The notes below the pieces were generated by a model. The model searched no databases. It had not been told where the DNA came from and was given only the letters and a program-made list of their open reading frames with translations. A DNA stretch of 16,058 nt, from NCBI GenBank assembly GCA_020722625.1, contig DYKK01000033.1, positions 1,947 through 18,004 of the forward strand, written 5' to 3'. The stretch's first letter is position 1; every line of letters begins with the position of its first letter. Of the stretch, positions 1 through 6,600 are shown in pieces. Both the position numbers and the translations under genes were made by a program. This DNA is from Anaeromyxobacter dehalogenans (lineage in GTDB: Bacteria; Myxococcota_A; UBA9042; DTJE01).

Positions 1-14
1 CCACTGAACCTGTC
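1..14. repeat. 14-bp direct repeat, copy 1
   Basis: The first 14 bases, CCACTGAACCTGTC, recur exactly at 125-138 inside the CTGNNN array. The two CTG triplets here are spaced 6 bp apart, as in the array, so the repeat tract probably begins left of the window and is interrupted by the heptamer block and unique sequence. Confidence 0.7.
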
Positions 15-42
15 TCCGGGTTCCGGGATCCGGGTTCCGGGG
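15..42. repeat. four tandem TCCGGGN heptamers
   Basis: Four head-to-tail 7-bp units are seen: TCCGGGT, TCCGGGA, TCCGGGT, TCCGGGG. Only the seventh base varies. The block lies in non-coding sequence. Its function is unknown; a slippage-prone simple repeat is the plainest reading. Confidence 0.8.
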
Positions 43-96
43 TCGCGGCGTACGTGACCCCGTCGTCATGCGTCGCTTCGCGCGTCCAACGTGGAC

Positions 97-207
97 CTGA
101 CACTGACACTGTTCCTGACCCTGTCCACTGAACCTGTCCCCTGTCCCTGCTCCTGCCACTGTCCCCTGCTCCTGCCACTGTCTCTGCCCCTGTCCAACGA
201 ATCTGTC
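97..207. repeat. degenerate CTGNNN hexamer array
   Basis: CTG triplets start at 97, 103, 109, 115, 121, 128, 134, 141, 147, 153, 159, 166, 172, 178, 184, 190 and 203. Sixteen of them are spaced 6 bp apart with occasional 7-bp steps, mostly where the unit reads CTGTCCC or CTGTCCA. Within the array a 19-bp unit, CCCTGCTCCTGCCACTGTC, is duplicated perfectly in tandem at 145-163 and 164-182. The minus strand is G-rich with spaced GG, GGG and GGGG runs, so a G-quadruplex or slipped structure is possible. An open frame across it encodes only Leu/Pro/Ser/Cys-rich low-complexity sequence and is not taken as a gene. Confidence 0.85.
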
Positions 208-236
208 CCCCCGGCATCCGTCATCGCCGGGTCGGC

Positions 237-242
237 TATACT
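237..242 (+). promoter_or_regulatory. candidate -10 element of the ChaN-like gene
   Basis: TATACT matches the sigma-70 -10 consensus at 5 of 6 positions in very GC-rich surroundings. It would start a transcript near 249, giving a leader of about 10 nt that is mostly the ribosome binding site GGAGGGG (250-256). No convincing -35 hexamer is seen 17 bp upstream. Confidence 0.4.
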
Positions 243-259
243 TCGTCCCGGAGGGGCGG

Positions 260-1912
260 ATGACCATCGCGGACCGGCTTCACAACCTGCACCGCAATGC
301 CTACGAGGCGAATAGGCGCCGGATCCGCGCCCTCGTCTCGACCCCGCGCCGGTTCGAGCGGAGCGACCTCGACACCTACGAGCGGGAACTGGACCACTCG
401 ATCCCGAAGGACTGGGCTGTTTCGTCCCCGGCGGAGTTGCGGGCCGCCATCCGGCGGTCCCCGGTGGTCCTCGTGGGGGACTACCACACCCTGCGCCAGT
501 CCCAGCGGGGCTTCCTGCGGGTCTTGCGGGCGATCCGCTCGCGGCGCCTGCTCGTGGGGCTCGAGTTCGTCATGGCCCGGTACCAGCGTCACGTGGACGC
601 CTTCCTGGAGGGCGACATCCCCGAGGACACGTTCCTGCGGAGGATCCGGTATCACCAGTCCTGGCCGTCGTACCAGGTCTGGCCCAACTTCCGGCCGATC
701 TTCGAGTACGCCCGCCGCCGCGGCCTGCGCGTCCTCGCGCTGGACTGCGAGCCCGACGAGTGCGGCACCGTCTTCTCGCGGGCCGCCTTCGCCGCGTGGC
801 GCATCGCCGAGGCCCTGCGCGAGACCCCCCGCGTGGCGGTCCTGATGGGGGAGGCCCATCTCGCGCCGGGTCACCTCCCGCGGGAACTGCGCGAGGCGTT
901 GGACCGGATGAACCTCCGGCTCCCGATCCTGACTGTGCATCAGACGCTCGACCCCCTGTACTTCGACCTGGCGCGGAAGGGCCTCGAGAACCGCGTGGAC
1001 GTGGTGCGGCTGTCCGAGGACCGTTTCTACGTCCCCGTCTCGTCCCCGATCGCGGCCCAGTCCTCGTTCCTGGCGGCCGTGTCGGACGAGCCGTGGGCCG
1101 TCCGCCCGGACGAGCCCGCGTCGCTGAAGCGCGAGTTCGCCACCTACGTCCGGGAACTGGCCCGCCTCCTGGGGCTCCGGGTGCGGGGCCGGCTGGCCGG
1201 CGTCACGGTCTGCGGGCCCGGGTGCCTCCGCGAGATCGGCCAGGCGTCGGAACGCCTGGACGAGGACGTGTTCCGCTGGCTTCAGACCCAGGTCGAGGAG
1301 GGGGAATCGGTCTGCCTGCCCGACCAGGGATTCGTCTATCTGGCGGAACTGACCCCGACCCACATCGCCGAGGAGGCCGCGCACTTCCTGAAGGCGACCG
1401 AGGCCGGAGGCCCCATCCCCGATGACCCGAACGACTTCCTGTACAGCCGGGTCCTGCACGAGGCCGCCGGATACTTCGGTTCAAAGATATTCAACCCGAA
1501 AAGGAAACCGCCCACGCTCGCCACCCTGCGCGAGAGCGCCCTCCAGTCGCTGGACCTCGACGAGGGCGAGATTGCCCCGACCCACCTCGCCGCGGCCATG
1601 CTGGCGGCGTGGCACCGGCGGTCCGCCGTCCGTCGCTCCTTCGGCCGGGACGCGCTCGACCACCACGTCCGCGGCACGGGTTTCGCCCAGGGCCTCGCCG
1701 ACCTCGGACCCGAAGTGATCCGGCCTCTCGTGCACCTGATCGGGTACGAACTCGGGGAGCGCCTGTACACCGCCTTCCGGGACCGGCTGATCGGCACCCG
1801 CGACGTCCGCCGGCTGTTCCGCACCGACTTCGAGGCCCCCGGCGAGGCGTTCGGGACGTTTCACGGATTGGCTTTGCGCCTGCGTTCGATTAGACTACCC
1901 GCGCGATTCTGA
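260..1912 (+). CDS. ChaN/Tiki-fold family protein with long C-terminal extension
   Basis: This 550-residue protein resembles the ChaN-like branch of the Tiki/TraB/EreA fold. Visible motifs are GDYHT (residues 73-77), GLEF with Glu102, a segment ending in NFRPIFEYARRRGLRVLALD (about 143-162), and GEAHLAPGHLP (197-207). The paired G-x-x-H motifs and Glu102 are the usual metal or haem-ligand region of this superfamily; the first motif has Asp where Glu is common. ChaN proteins are typically lipoproteins tied to haem uptake, but no signal peptide or lipobox is present here, so this one should be cytoplasmic. Residues from about 250 to 550 match no family I recognise and nearly double the usual length. 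The start is fixed by GGAGGGG just upstream. The next gene follows 52 nt later on the same strand. The fold assignment is fairly sure; the ligand and role are not known. Confidence 0.75.
   Translation: MTIADRLHNLHRNAYEANRRRIRALVSTPRRFERSDLDTYERELDHSIPKDWAVSSPAELRAAIRRSPVVLVGDYHTLRQSQRGFLRVLRAIRSRRLLVGLEFVMARYQRHVDAFLEGDIPEDTFLRRIRYHQSWPSYQVWPNFRPIFEYARRRGLRVLALDCEPDECGTVFSRAAFAAWRIAEALRETPRVAVLMGEAHLAPGHLPRELREALDRMNLRLPILTVHQTLDPLYFDLARKGLENRVDVVRLSEDRFYVPVSSPIAAQSSFLAAVSDEPWAVRPDEPASLKREFATYVRELARLLGLRVRGRLAGVTVCGPGCLREIGQASERLDEDVFRWLQTQVEEGESVCLPDQGFVYLAELTPTHIAEEAAHFLKATEAGGPIPDDPNDFLYSRVLHEAAGYFGSKIFNPKRKPPTLATLRESALQSLDLDEGEIAPTHLAAAMLAAWHRRSAVRRSFGRDALDHHVRGTGFAQGLADLGPEVIRPLVHLIGYELGERLYTAFRDRLIGTRDVRRLFRTDFEAPGEAFGTFHGLALRLRSIRLPARF
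1868..1896 (+). promoter_or_regulatory. candidate sigma-70 promoter for the KOW-domain gene
   Basis: TTGGCT (1868-1873) and TAGACT (1891-1896) are separated by exactly 17 bp; each matches consensus at 4 of 6 positions. The site lies in the last codons of the ChaN-like gene and would start RNA near 1903, about 60 nt before the next gene. Read-through from upstream is the alternative. Confidence 0.35.
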
Positions 1913-1964
1913 GGACCGGCGGCCGCGCGGGGCGGTCGCGCGAGCCGATCGCCGGGGGCGGGCG

Positions 1965-2927
1965 TTGTCCTTCGCGACGCGATTCACCGGATTCGGACCC
2001 GAGGCCTTCGCGGCCTTCGAGCCCCGGAAGTGGTCGTCGAACCTCTACAACCTCGAACGCATGGCCGTGCGCGACCAGTTGCGCGCCCTCGGCGCCTCGG
2101 TGGAGGGCGTCCTGCGCCCGGAGCGCCCCCTCGTGTGGGAGGTCACCCCGCACACCCCGAGCATCTTCAACGGCCGCAAGGTCCAGGAACTCGTCCTCTA
2201 TTTCACACGCACCGAGGCCGACAAGAAGGCCATCCTCCCGCTGCTGGACAGCCGCCTGTCCCTCCCCGAGCAACTGTCGGACGCGGCCGAACACCACCGC
2301 CACGTCACCCTGGGGGTGCGGATCACGCGCCACGAGGTGGAGGTCGGCCTGATGCTGCACTCGACCGCGTGGCTCGACGTGATGAACCTCCTGAACCGCT
2401 GCCGGAACCCCCTGGACCGATCGCAGTTCCTCGCGCGGGTGCGCGACCTCCCCGCCGGGAGCGTCGTCCGGGTCGCGCCGGAACGGGTCGTCGCCTCGTC
2501 CGAGTTCGACGCGGTCCACCTCGTGGAGCTCGAGGACGCGGTCCTCAACGAGACGTTCCTCATCTTCTTCGGGCGGCGGTTTGACGCGGAATCGCCTGTC
2601 CCGCGTTCCGAATCGTTCATCACCGCGTGCCGCGAGGTCCTTGCCGCCACGCGGGTCCTGTACGAGTTCATCGCGTGGCGCCCGGCGTCCGACTTCCTCG
2701 GCGTGGCGGACGAGGGTCGCCGGATGCGCGCGGCGAGCGAGGCGGAGGTCGCGGACCTATCTGTGGGCGCCCACGTCCAGGTCACCGCCGGTCCCTTCGT
2801 GGACCGCCAGGGGGTCGTCACCGAACTCGACCACAAGGGCTTCGTGAAGGTCCTGATCGGGAAGGTGGCGATCCGAACACACGGGCGTTTCCTGCGCCCC
2901 GCCCGCGCACAACCGGTTCAACGATAA
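1965..2927 (+). CDS. unknown N-terminal domain fused to a C-terminal KOW domain
   Basis: The 320-residue product is soluble, with no signal peptide or membrane segment. Residues about 1-240 match no family I can name. Residues about 265-311 form a KOW/NusG-C-terminal-like SH3 barrel, with GAHVQVTAGPFVDRQGVV followed by a short beta-rich stretch ending in HGRFL; such domains contact RNA, ribosomal proteins or elongation factors. A role near transcription or translation is therefore possible but is inference. The start is taken as TTG, preceded by the G-rich GGGGGCGGGCG; the first in-frame ATG is 32 codons later and has no visible ribosome binding site, though that shorter form cannot be excluded. 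The 3' end runs 10 bp into the convergent HD-GYP gene. Confidence 0.7.
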   Translation: MSFATRFTGFGPEAFAAFEPRKWSSNLYNLERMAVRDQLRALGASVEGVLRPERPLVWEVTPHTPSIFNGRKVQELVLYFTRTEADKKAILPLLDSRLSLPEQLSDAAEHHRHVTLGVRITRHEVEVGLMLHSTAWLDVMNLLNRCRNPLDRSQFLARVRDLPAGSVVRVAPERVVASSEFDAVHLVELEDAVLNETFLIFFGRRFDAESPVPRSESFITACREVLAATRVLYEFIAWRPASDFLGVADEGRRMRAASEAEVADLSVGAHVQVTAGPFVDRQGVVTELDHKGFVKVLIGKVAIRTHGRFLRPARAQPVQR

Positions 2928-3994
2928 CTCCGGAAAAATTCGAGCATCTGGTCGTACCGCCGGCTGAACGCGCCCAGGACCGCAGGGTCGAAGCGTGGGG
3001 CCATTTCGACCGTGATGATCTGCGTGGCCGTGTCCGGACCGATGGCCGCCTTGTATCGCCGCACCGTGATCATGGCGTCGAAGACGTCCGCGACGGCCAC
3101 GATCCGCGCTTCGACGGGGATCTTCTCGCCCTTCAGGCCGTTCGGGTAGCCGCTGCCGTCCCAGCGCTCGTGGTGGCACAGGGCGATGTTGCAGGCCATG
3201 GCGTCCGCCCGTGCCGCGGCCAGCAACTCGTACCCGTACTGCGTGTGGCGCTTCATCTCTTCGAATTCGTCGGGCGTGAGCACGTCCTCCTTCTTGAGGA
3301 TCCGGTCCGGGACGCCCACCTTGCCCACGTCGTGGAGCGGCGCGTACAGGCGGATCTTCTCGATGAACTCCGCGCTCAGACCCATCTCCTCGGCGATCAG
3401 GGCCGAATACGTCGCGACCCTCAGGATGTGGTGCCCCGTCTCGGGGTCGGAGAGTTCCGTGGCCTTCTCGAGCGCGGCCACGGTGGCCATGGTGATCTCC
3501 ATGAGTTCCCGCGTGCGCTCCGCGACCTTGATCCCGAGCATCCGCTTCTCGTTCTGGAGCCGCCGGCGGTACGTCGAGAGCCGCAGGAGCACCCGCACCC
3601 GCGCGCGCAGGGCGATGCCGCTCGTCGCCTCGCTGATCACCTCGTCCGCGCCCAGCTGGAACGCCTTCACCTCCTCGTCCGGGTCGAGCGACGACACCAC
3701 CATCAGGAAGGGGGTTTCCGCGATGTCCCGCGAGGTCCGCAGGGTGCGCAGCAGCAGGAACCCGTCCAGGTTCGGCAGGTCCGAAGACCCGATCACCAGG
3801 TCCCAGGCCCCCTGCGAGATCGCCCTCTGGGCCGCGTGCCCGTCCGTGAGGACGTCGATCTGGTATCCGAAGGGACGCAGGGCCTCGACGATGCGGTCCG
3901 CCGTCCAGGAATGGGCCGCGACCAGGATGCGGAAGGTCGAGACCACGTGTTCGAGGCCCGGTCGGTCCGGACGTGTCGGTTTGCGTGGAGTCAT
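2918..3994 (-). CDS. HD-GYP domain phosphodiesterase with degenerate receiver domain
   Basis: This 358-residue protein has an N-terminal response-regulator fold (about 20-140), a short helical linker (about 141-165) and a C-terminal HD-GYP domain (about 166-355). The HD-GYP half looks catalytically intact: Glu185, His188/His189, His221-Asp222 in HDVGK, His250, HHERWDGSGYP (274-284) and Asp303/Asp306 are present. This family hydrolyses cyclic di-GMP or related dinucleotides. The receiver half has lost its chemistry: the phospho-acceptor Asp is Ser70, the N-terminal acidic pair is Ala27-His28, and the conserved Lys is Glu122. It should not be phosphorylated and may respond to protein binding or dimerise. 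The ATG start is supported by alignment of the receiver fold; the Shine-Dalgarno is weak. The gene lies 47 nt after purA and may be co-transcribed with it. Confidence 0.9.
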   Translation of the reverse strand: MTPRKPTRPDRPGLEHVVSTFRILVAAHSWTADRIVEALRPFGYQIDVLTDGHAAQRAISQGAWDLVIGSSDLPNLDGFLLLRTLRTSRDIAETPFLMVVSSLDPDEEVKAFQLGADEVISEATSGIALRARVRVLLRLSTYRRRLQNEKRMLGIKVAERTRELMEITMATVAALEKATELSDPETGHHILRVATYSALIAEEMGLSAEFIEKIRLYAPLHDVGKVGVPDRILKKEDVLTPDEFEEMKRHTQYGYELLAAARADAMACNIALCHHERWDGSGYPNGLKGEKIPVEARIVAVADVFDAMITVRRYKAAIGPDTATQIITVEMAPRFDPAVLGAFSRRYDQMLEFFRSYR

Positions 3995-4041
3995 CGAAGC
4001 CCTGCCCCACGATCAACGCGAACCCTACCAGAATCCGGGGT

Positions 4042-5334
4042 TCACGGCCAAAGGTCGGACCGGAATACCGTGTCCGCGCGGTCGGATCCGAGCGAGAGGA
4101 GGGACACCGGGACCGCGAGGGCTTCCTCGATCCGGCGAAGGTACTCCCGCGCAGGTCCGGGGAGATCGTCCTCGTCCCGGACACCCCGGAGGTCCTCGGT
4201 CCAGCCGGGGACCTCCTCGATCACCGGGACGAGGTCGGGGTCGGAAAACCGGTCGGGGTGGACCACGTGGAGGGTCTGCGCCCCGGCCCGATAGGCCGTG
4301 CAGACCGGGATGCGGTCGAGCCCCCCGAGCACGTCCAGTTTCATCAGGGCCAGGTGGGTCGCGCCGTTGACCCGGATCGCGAACCTCAACGCCGGAAGGT
4401 CGAGTGCGCCGCAGCGGCGGGGCCGCCCGGTGGTCGCCCCGAACTCCGCCCCCCGGGTCCGGAGGTGGGCGCCGAGGTCCCCGGAGTCCTCCGTGGGGAA
4501 CGGGCCGCCGCCCACGCGCGTCGTGTACGCCTTGAGGATTCCCAGCACCGCCGTGTCCCTGGGGACTCCGATCCCGGACAGGGGGAAGGCCGCCATCGCC
4601 GTGGTCAGCGACGAGGTCACGTACGGATAGGTCCCGTGCAGGACGTCAAGCAGGGTCCCCTGGGCCGATTCGAACAGGACCCTCCGGCCTTCGCCCAGCG
4701 CCTCGCTCAGGACCGCCCCGGTGTCCGCGAGGTACGGGGCGAGTGTTCGCCCCACCGGCAGCAGGAGGTCCATCAGGTCGTCCTGGGCCAGGGCGTCCCC
4801 CCCGAAGTGCCGGATCAGGGCGTTGCGCTCCGGCAGGACCGAGGCCAGCCGCGCCCGCAGGCGATCCGCGTCGCACAGGTCCGCGGCCCGCACGCCGCGG
4901 CGTCCGACCATGTCCTCGTAGGCGGGGCCGATGCCCCGGCCCGTGGTCCCGATCCGGTCCACGCCCGCGGCGGATTCCCGCAACCGGTCGAGCGCCTTGT
5001 GGTAGGGGAGGACCAGGTTCGCGGCCCGGCTGATCGCGAGCCTCTCCGGGACGATGTCGTGGCCGGCCGCGGCGAGGCTCGACATCTCGTCGAGGAGCGT
5101 CTCGGGGTCCAGGACCACGGCCGGCCCGATCACGCACCGCACGGTCGGCGTCAGGACCCCGGACGGGACCTGGTGAAGGACGACCTTCCGGCCGGACACG
5201 ACCACCGTGTGGCCGGCGTTGGCCCCGCCCTGGTAGCGGGCGACCACGTCCGCCCGGGTCCCGAGCAGGTCCGTGACCTTGCCCTTGCCCTCGTCCCCCC
5301 ACTGGAGACCCGCCACGACCAGACAGCGCGACAT
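4042..5334 (-). CDS. purA: adenylosuccinate synthetase, divergent
   Basis: PurA joins IMP and aspartate using GTP in the first of two steps from IMP to AMP. The 430-residue length is normal. Family motifs seen are QWGDEGKGK (11-19, catalytic Asp14), QGGANAGHT (35-43, His42), GTTGRGIGPAYED (129-141), GTYPYVTSS (234-242), LKAYTTRVGGGPFPTE (267-282) and FGATTGRPRRCG (298-309). Departures are notable. The signature GIGPxYxxKxxR has Met142 in place of its active-site Lys. FEGAQG reads FESAQG (221-226). The usual Asn and Gly after VTSS are replaced in SSLTTAMAAF (241-250). It may still be active in a divergent lineage, or be altered. The start is supported by AGGGA (5341-5345), 6 nt before ATG; serA ends 27 nt upstream. 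Confidence 0.9.
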   Translation of the reverse strand: MSRCLVVAGLQWGDEGKGKVTDLLGTRADVVARYQGGANAGHTVVVSGRKVVLHQVPSGVLTPTVRCVIGPAVVLDPETLLDEMSSLAAAGHDIVPERLAISRAANLVLPYHKALDRLRESAAGVDRIGTTGRGIGPAYEDMVGRRGVRAADLCDADRLRARLASVLPERNALIRHFGGDALAQDDLMDLLLPVGRTLAPYLADTGAVLSEALGEGRRVLFESAQGTLLDVLHGTYPYVTSSLTTAMAAFPLSGIGVPRDTAVLGILKAYTTRVGGGPFPTEDSGDLGAHLRTRGAEFGATTGRPRRCGALDLPALRFAIRVNGATHLALMKLDVLGGLDRIPVCTAYRAGAQTLHVVHPDRFSDPDLVPVIEEVPGWTEDLRGVRDEDDLPGPAREYLRRIEEALAVPVSLLSLGSDRADTVFRSDLWP

Positions 5335-5361
5335 GCGGGATCCCTTTCGCGGCAGGGGGCG

Positions 5362-6309
5362 TCAGTTCACGGCCCCGACCTTGCGGCCGTGGAGGAGGTA
5401 GTCCCGGACCTGGATCGCGACGGCCTCCGCGACCCGGACCTGGGCCTCTCGCGTGGAGGCCCCGAGGTGCGGGGTCGCCACGACGTTCGGATGGGCGAGG
5501 AGCGGGTGGTCCGGGGGCGGAGGCTCCGGCGACCAGACGTCCATCGCGGCCGCGGCCACGTGCCCGTCGTTCAGGGCCTCGACGAGCGCCGCCTCGTCCA
5601 CGAGGCCGCCCCGCGCGCAGTTGACGAGCATGGCCCCGGGCCTCATCCGGCGAATCGCGTCCCGGTCCAGCAGGTTCCGCGTCTGGTCATTGAGCGGGAC
5701 GTGAAGAGACACGACGTCGGACGACGCCAGGAGGTCGTCCAGGTCCCGGGCGGGCCTCACGCCCGCCCCTTCCATGACGAAAGACGGGACCAGCGGGTCA
5801 TAGGCGACGACCCGCATTCGCAGTCCGAGGGCCCGGTCGGCCACGATCCGCCCCACGGCCCCGTACCCGACGACCCCGAGGGTCTTGCCGGTCAGTTCAC
5901 GGCCCACGAAGCGGCCCCTCTCCCACTGCCCGGCCTTCAGCGACGCCACCGCCTGCGGGACGTGCCGCGCCGCGGCGAAGATCAGGGCGAGCGTGTGTTC
6001 CGCGGCCGTGACGCTGTTCCCGCCGGGGACGTTCATGACGAGGACGCCCCGCGCCGTGGCCGCGGGCACGTCAATGTTGTCCACCCCGGCGCCCGCGCGG
6101 CCGACGACCTTCAGGTTCGTCGCGGCCGCGATCACCCGGGCGGTGACCTTCACCGCGCTGCGCACCAGCATCGCGTGAAACGGGGGGACCGCCTCGACGA
6201 GGGCTTCCTCGCTCAACCCCGGGCGCGACTCGACCTCGAACCCGGCCTCCGCGAGGACGGCGGCCGCCTCCCGTGCGACCTTGTCCGCGATCAGGACCCG
6301 ATACGACAT
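5362..6309 (-). CDS. serA: D-3-phosphoglycerate dehydrogenase, short form
   Basis: The enzyme oxidises 3-phosphoglycerate to 3-phosphohydroxypyruvate with NAD, the first step of serine synthesis. The 315-residue sequence has the 2-hydroxyacid dehydrogenase layout: VGRAGAGVDNIDVPAA (69-84), the Rossmann motif GYGAVG (148-153) with Asp171 as likely NAD-ribose ligand, Arg233 in NCARGGLVDE, Glu262, and His281 in TPHLGAST. It stops right after the catalytic core, so the C-terminal regulatory domains (ACT, and the intervening domain of long forms) are absent and serine feedback through them is not expected. A strong GGAGGA (6315-6320) lies 5 nt before ATG. It is followed by purA at 27 nt. Another 2-hydroxyacid dehydrogenase specificity is possible but less likely given the close match around the core. 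Confidence 0.85.
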   Translation of the reverse strand: MSYRVLIADKVAREAAAVLAEAGFEVESRPGLSEEALVEAVPPFHAMLVRSAVKVTARVIAAATNLKVVGRAGAGVDNIDVPAATARGVLVMNVPGGNSVTAAEHTLALIFAAARHVPQAVASLKAGQWERGRFVGRELTGKTLGVVGYGAVGRIVADRALGLRMRVVAYDPLVPSFVMEGAGVRPARDLDDLLASSDVVSLHVPLNDQTRNLLDRDAIRRMRPGAMLVNCARGGLVDEAALVEALNDGHVAAAAMDVWSPEPPPPDHPLLAHPNVVATPHLGASTREAQVRVAEAVAIQVRDYLLHGRKVGAVN

Positions 6310-6402
6310 GACGTTCCTCCTGGCTCGGTGGTCAGGAAGCCCGGTCCACGGCGCCCCATCCCCGACGAGTGTCCGCGCCCCTGGATCCCGACTTCGTTCC
6401 GG

Positions 6403-6476
6403 TGGGCGATGCGGGATTCGAACCCACGGCCTTTGGTTCCGGAGACCAACGCTCTATCCAACTGAGCTAATCGCCC
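6403..6476 (-). tRNA. tRNA-Arg, anticodon CCG
   Basis: Reading the minus strand gives a complete cloverleaf of 73 nt plus discriminator A. The acceptor arm pairs GGGCGAT with ATCGCCC, the D stem is GCTC/GAGC, the anticodon stem is TTGGT/ACCAA around the loop CTCCGGA, and the T arm is GTGGG-TTCGAAT-CCCGC. The anticodon CCG reads the Arg codon CGG. The three bases after the discriminator are CCG, so the CCA end is not encoded and must be added by nucleotidyltransferase. serA starts 93 nt downstream on the same strand. Confidence 0.97.
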
Positions 6477-6493
6477 AAGGTCAACGCGCCGGA

Positions 6494-6522
6494 TGGATAT
6501 CACGAGCGCCGCAACGATGCAA
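6494..6522 (-). promoter_or_regulatory. candidate promoter for tRNA-Arg
   Basis: On the minus strand TTGCAT (6517-6522) and TATCCA (6494-6499) are separated by 17 bp. The predicted start near 6487 would give a 5' leader of about 11 nt before the mature tRNA. The -10 match is only 3 of 6, so this is tentative. Confidence 0.3.
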
Positions 6523-6600
6523 CCAAAATCGCGCGTCCCCGATCCACCGCACGCCACGAGCCCCCCCCTCTTGCGCGGTCGGATGTAGGATTGCGCAACC

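Noticed and set aside
91..315. Small plus-strand open frame rich in Leu, Pro, Ser and Cys
   Set aside because: It is a translation of the CTGNNN repeat array, has no ribosome binding site, and runs into the well-supported ChaN-like gene in another frame.
3973..6465. 830-codon plus-strand open frame
   Set aside because: It lies opposite purA, serA and the tRNA, with Arg/Asp/Gly-rich low-complexity product and no family motif; a shadow of the minus-strand genes.
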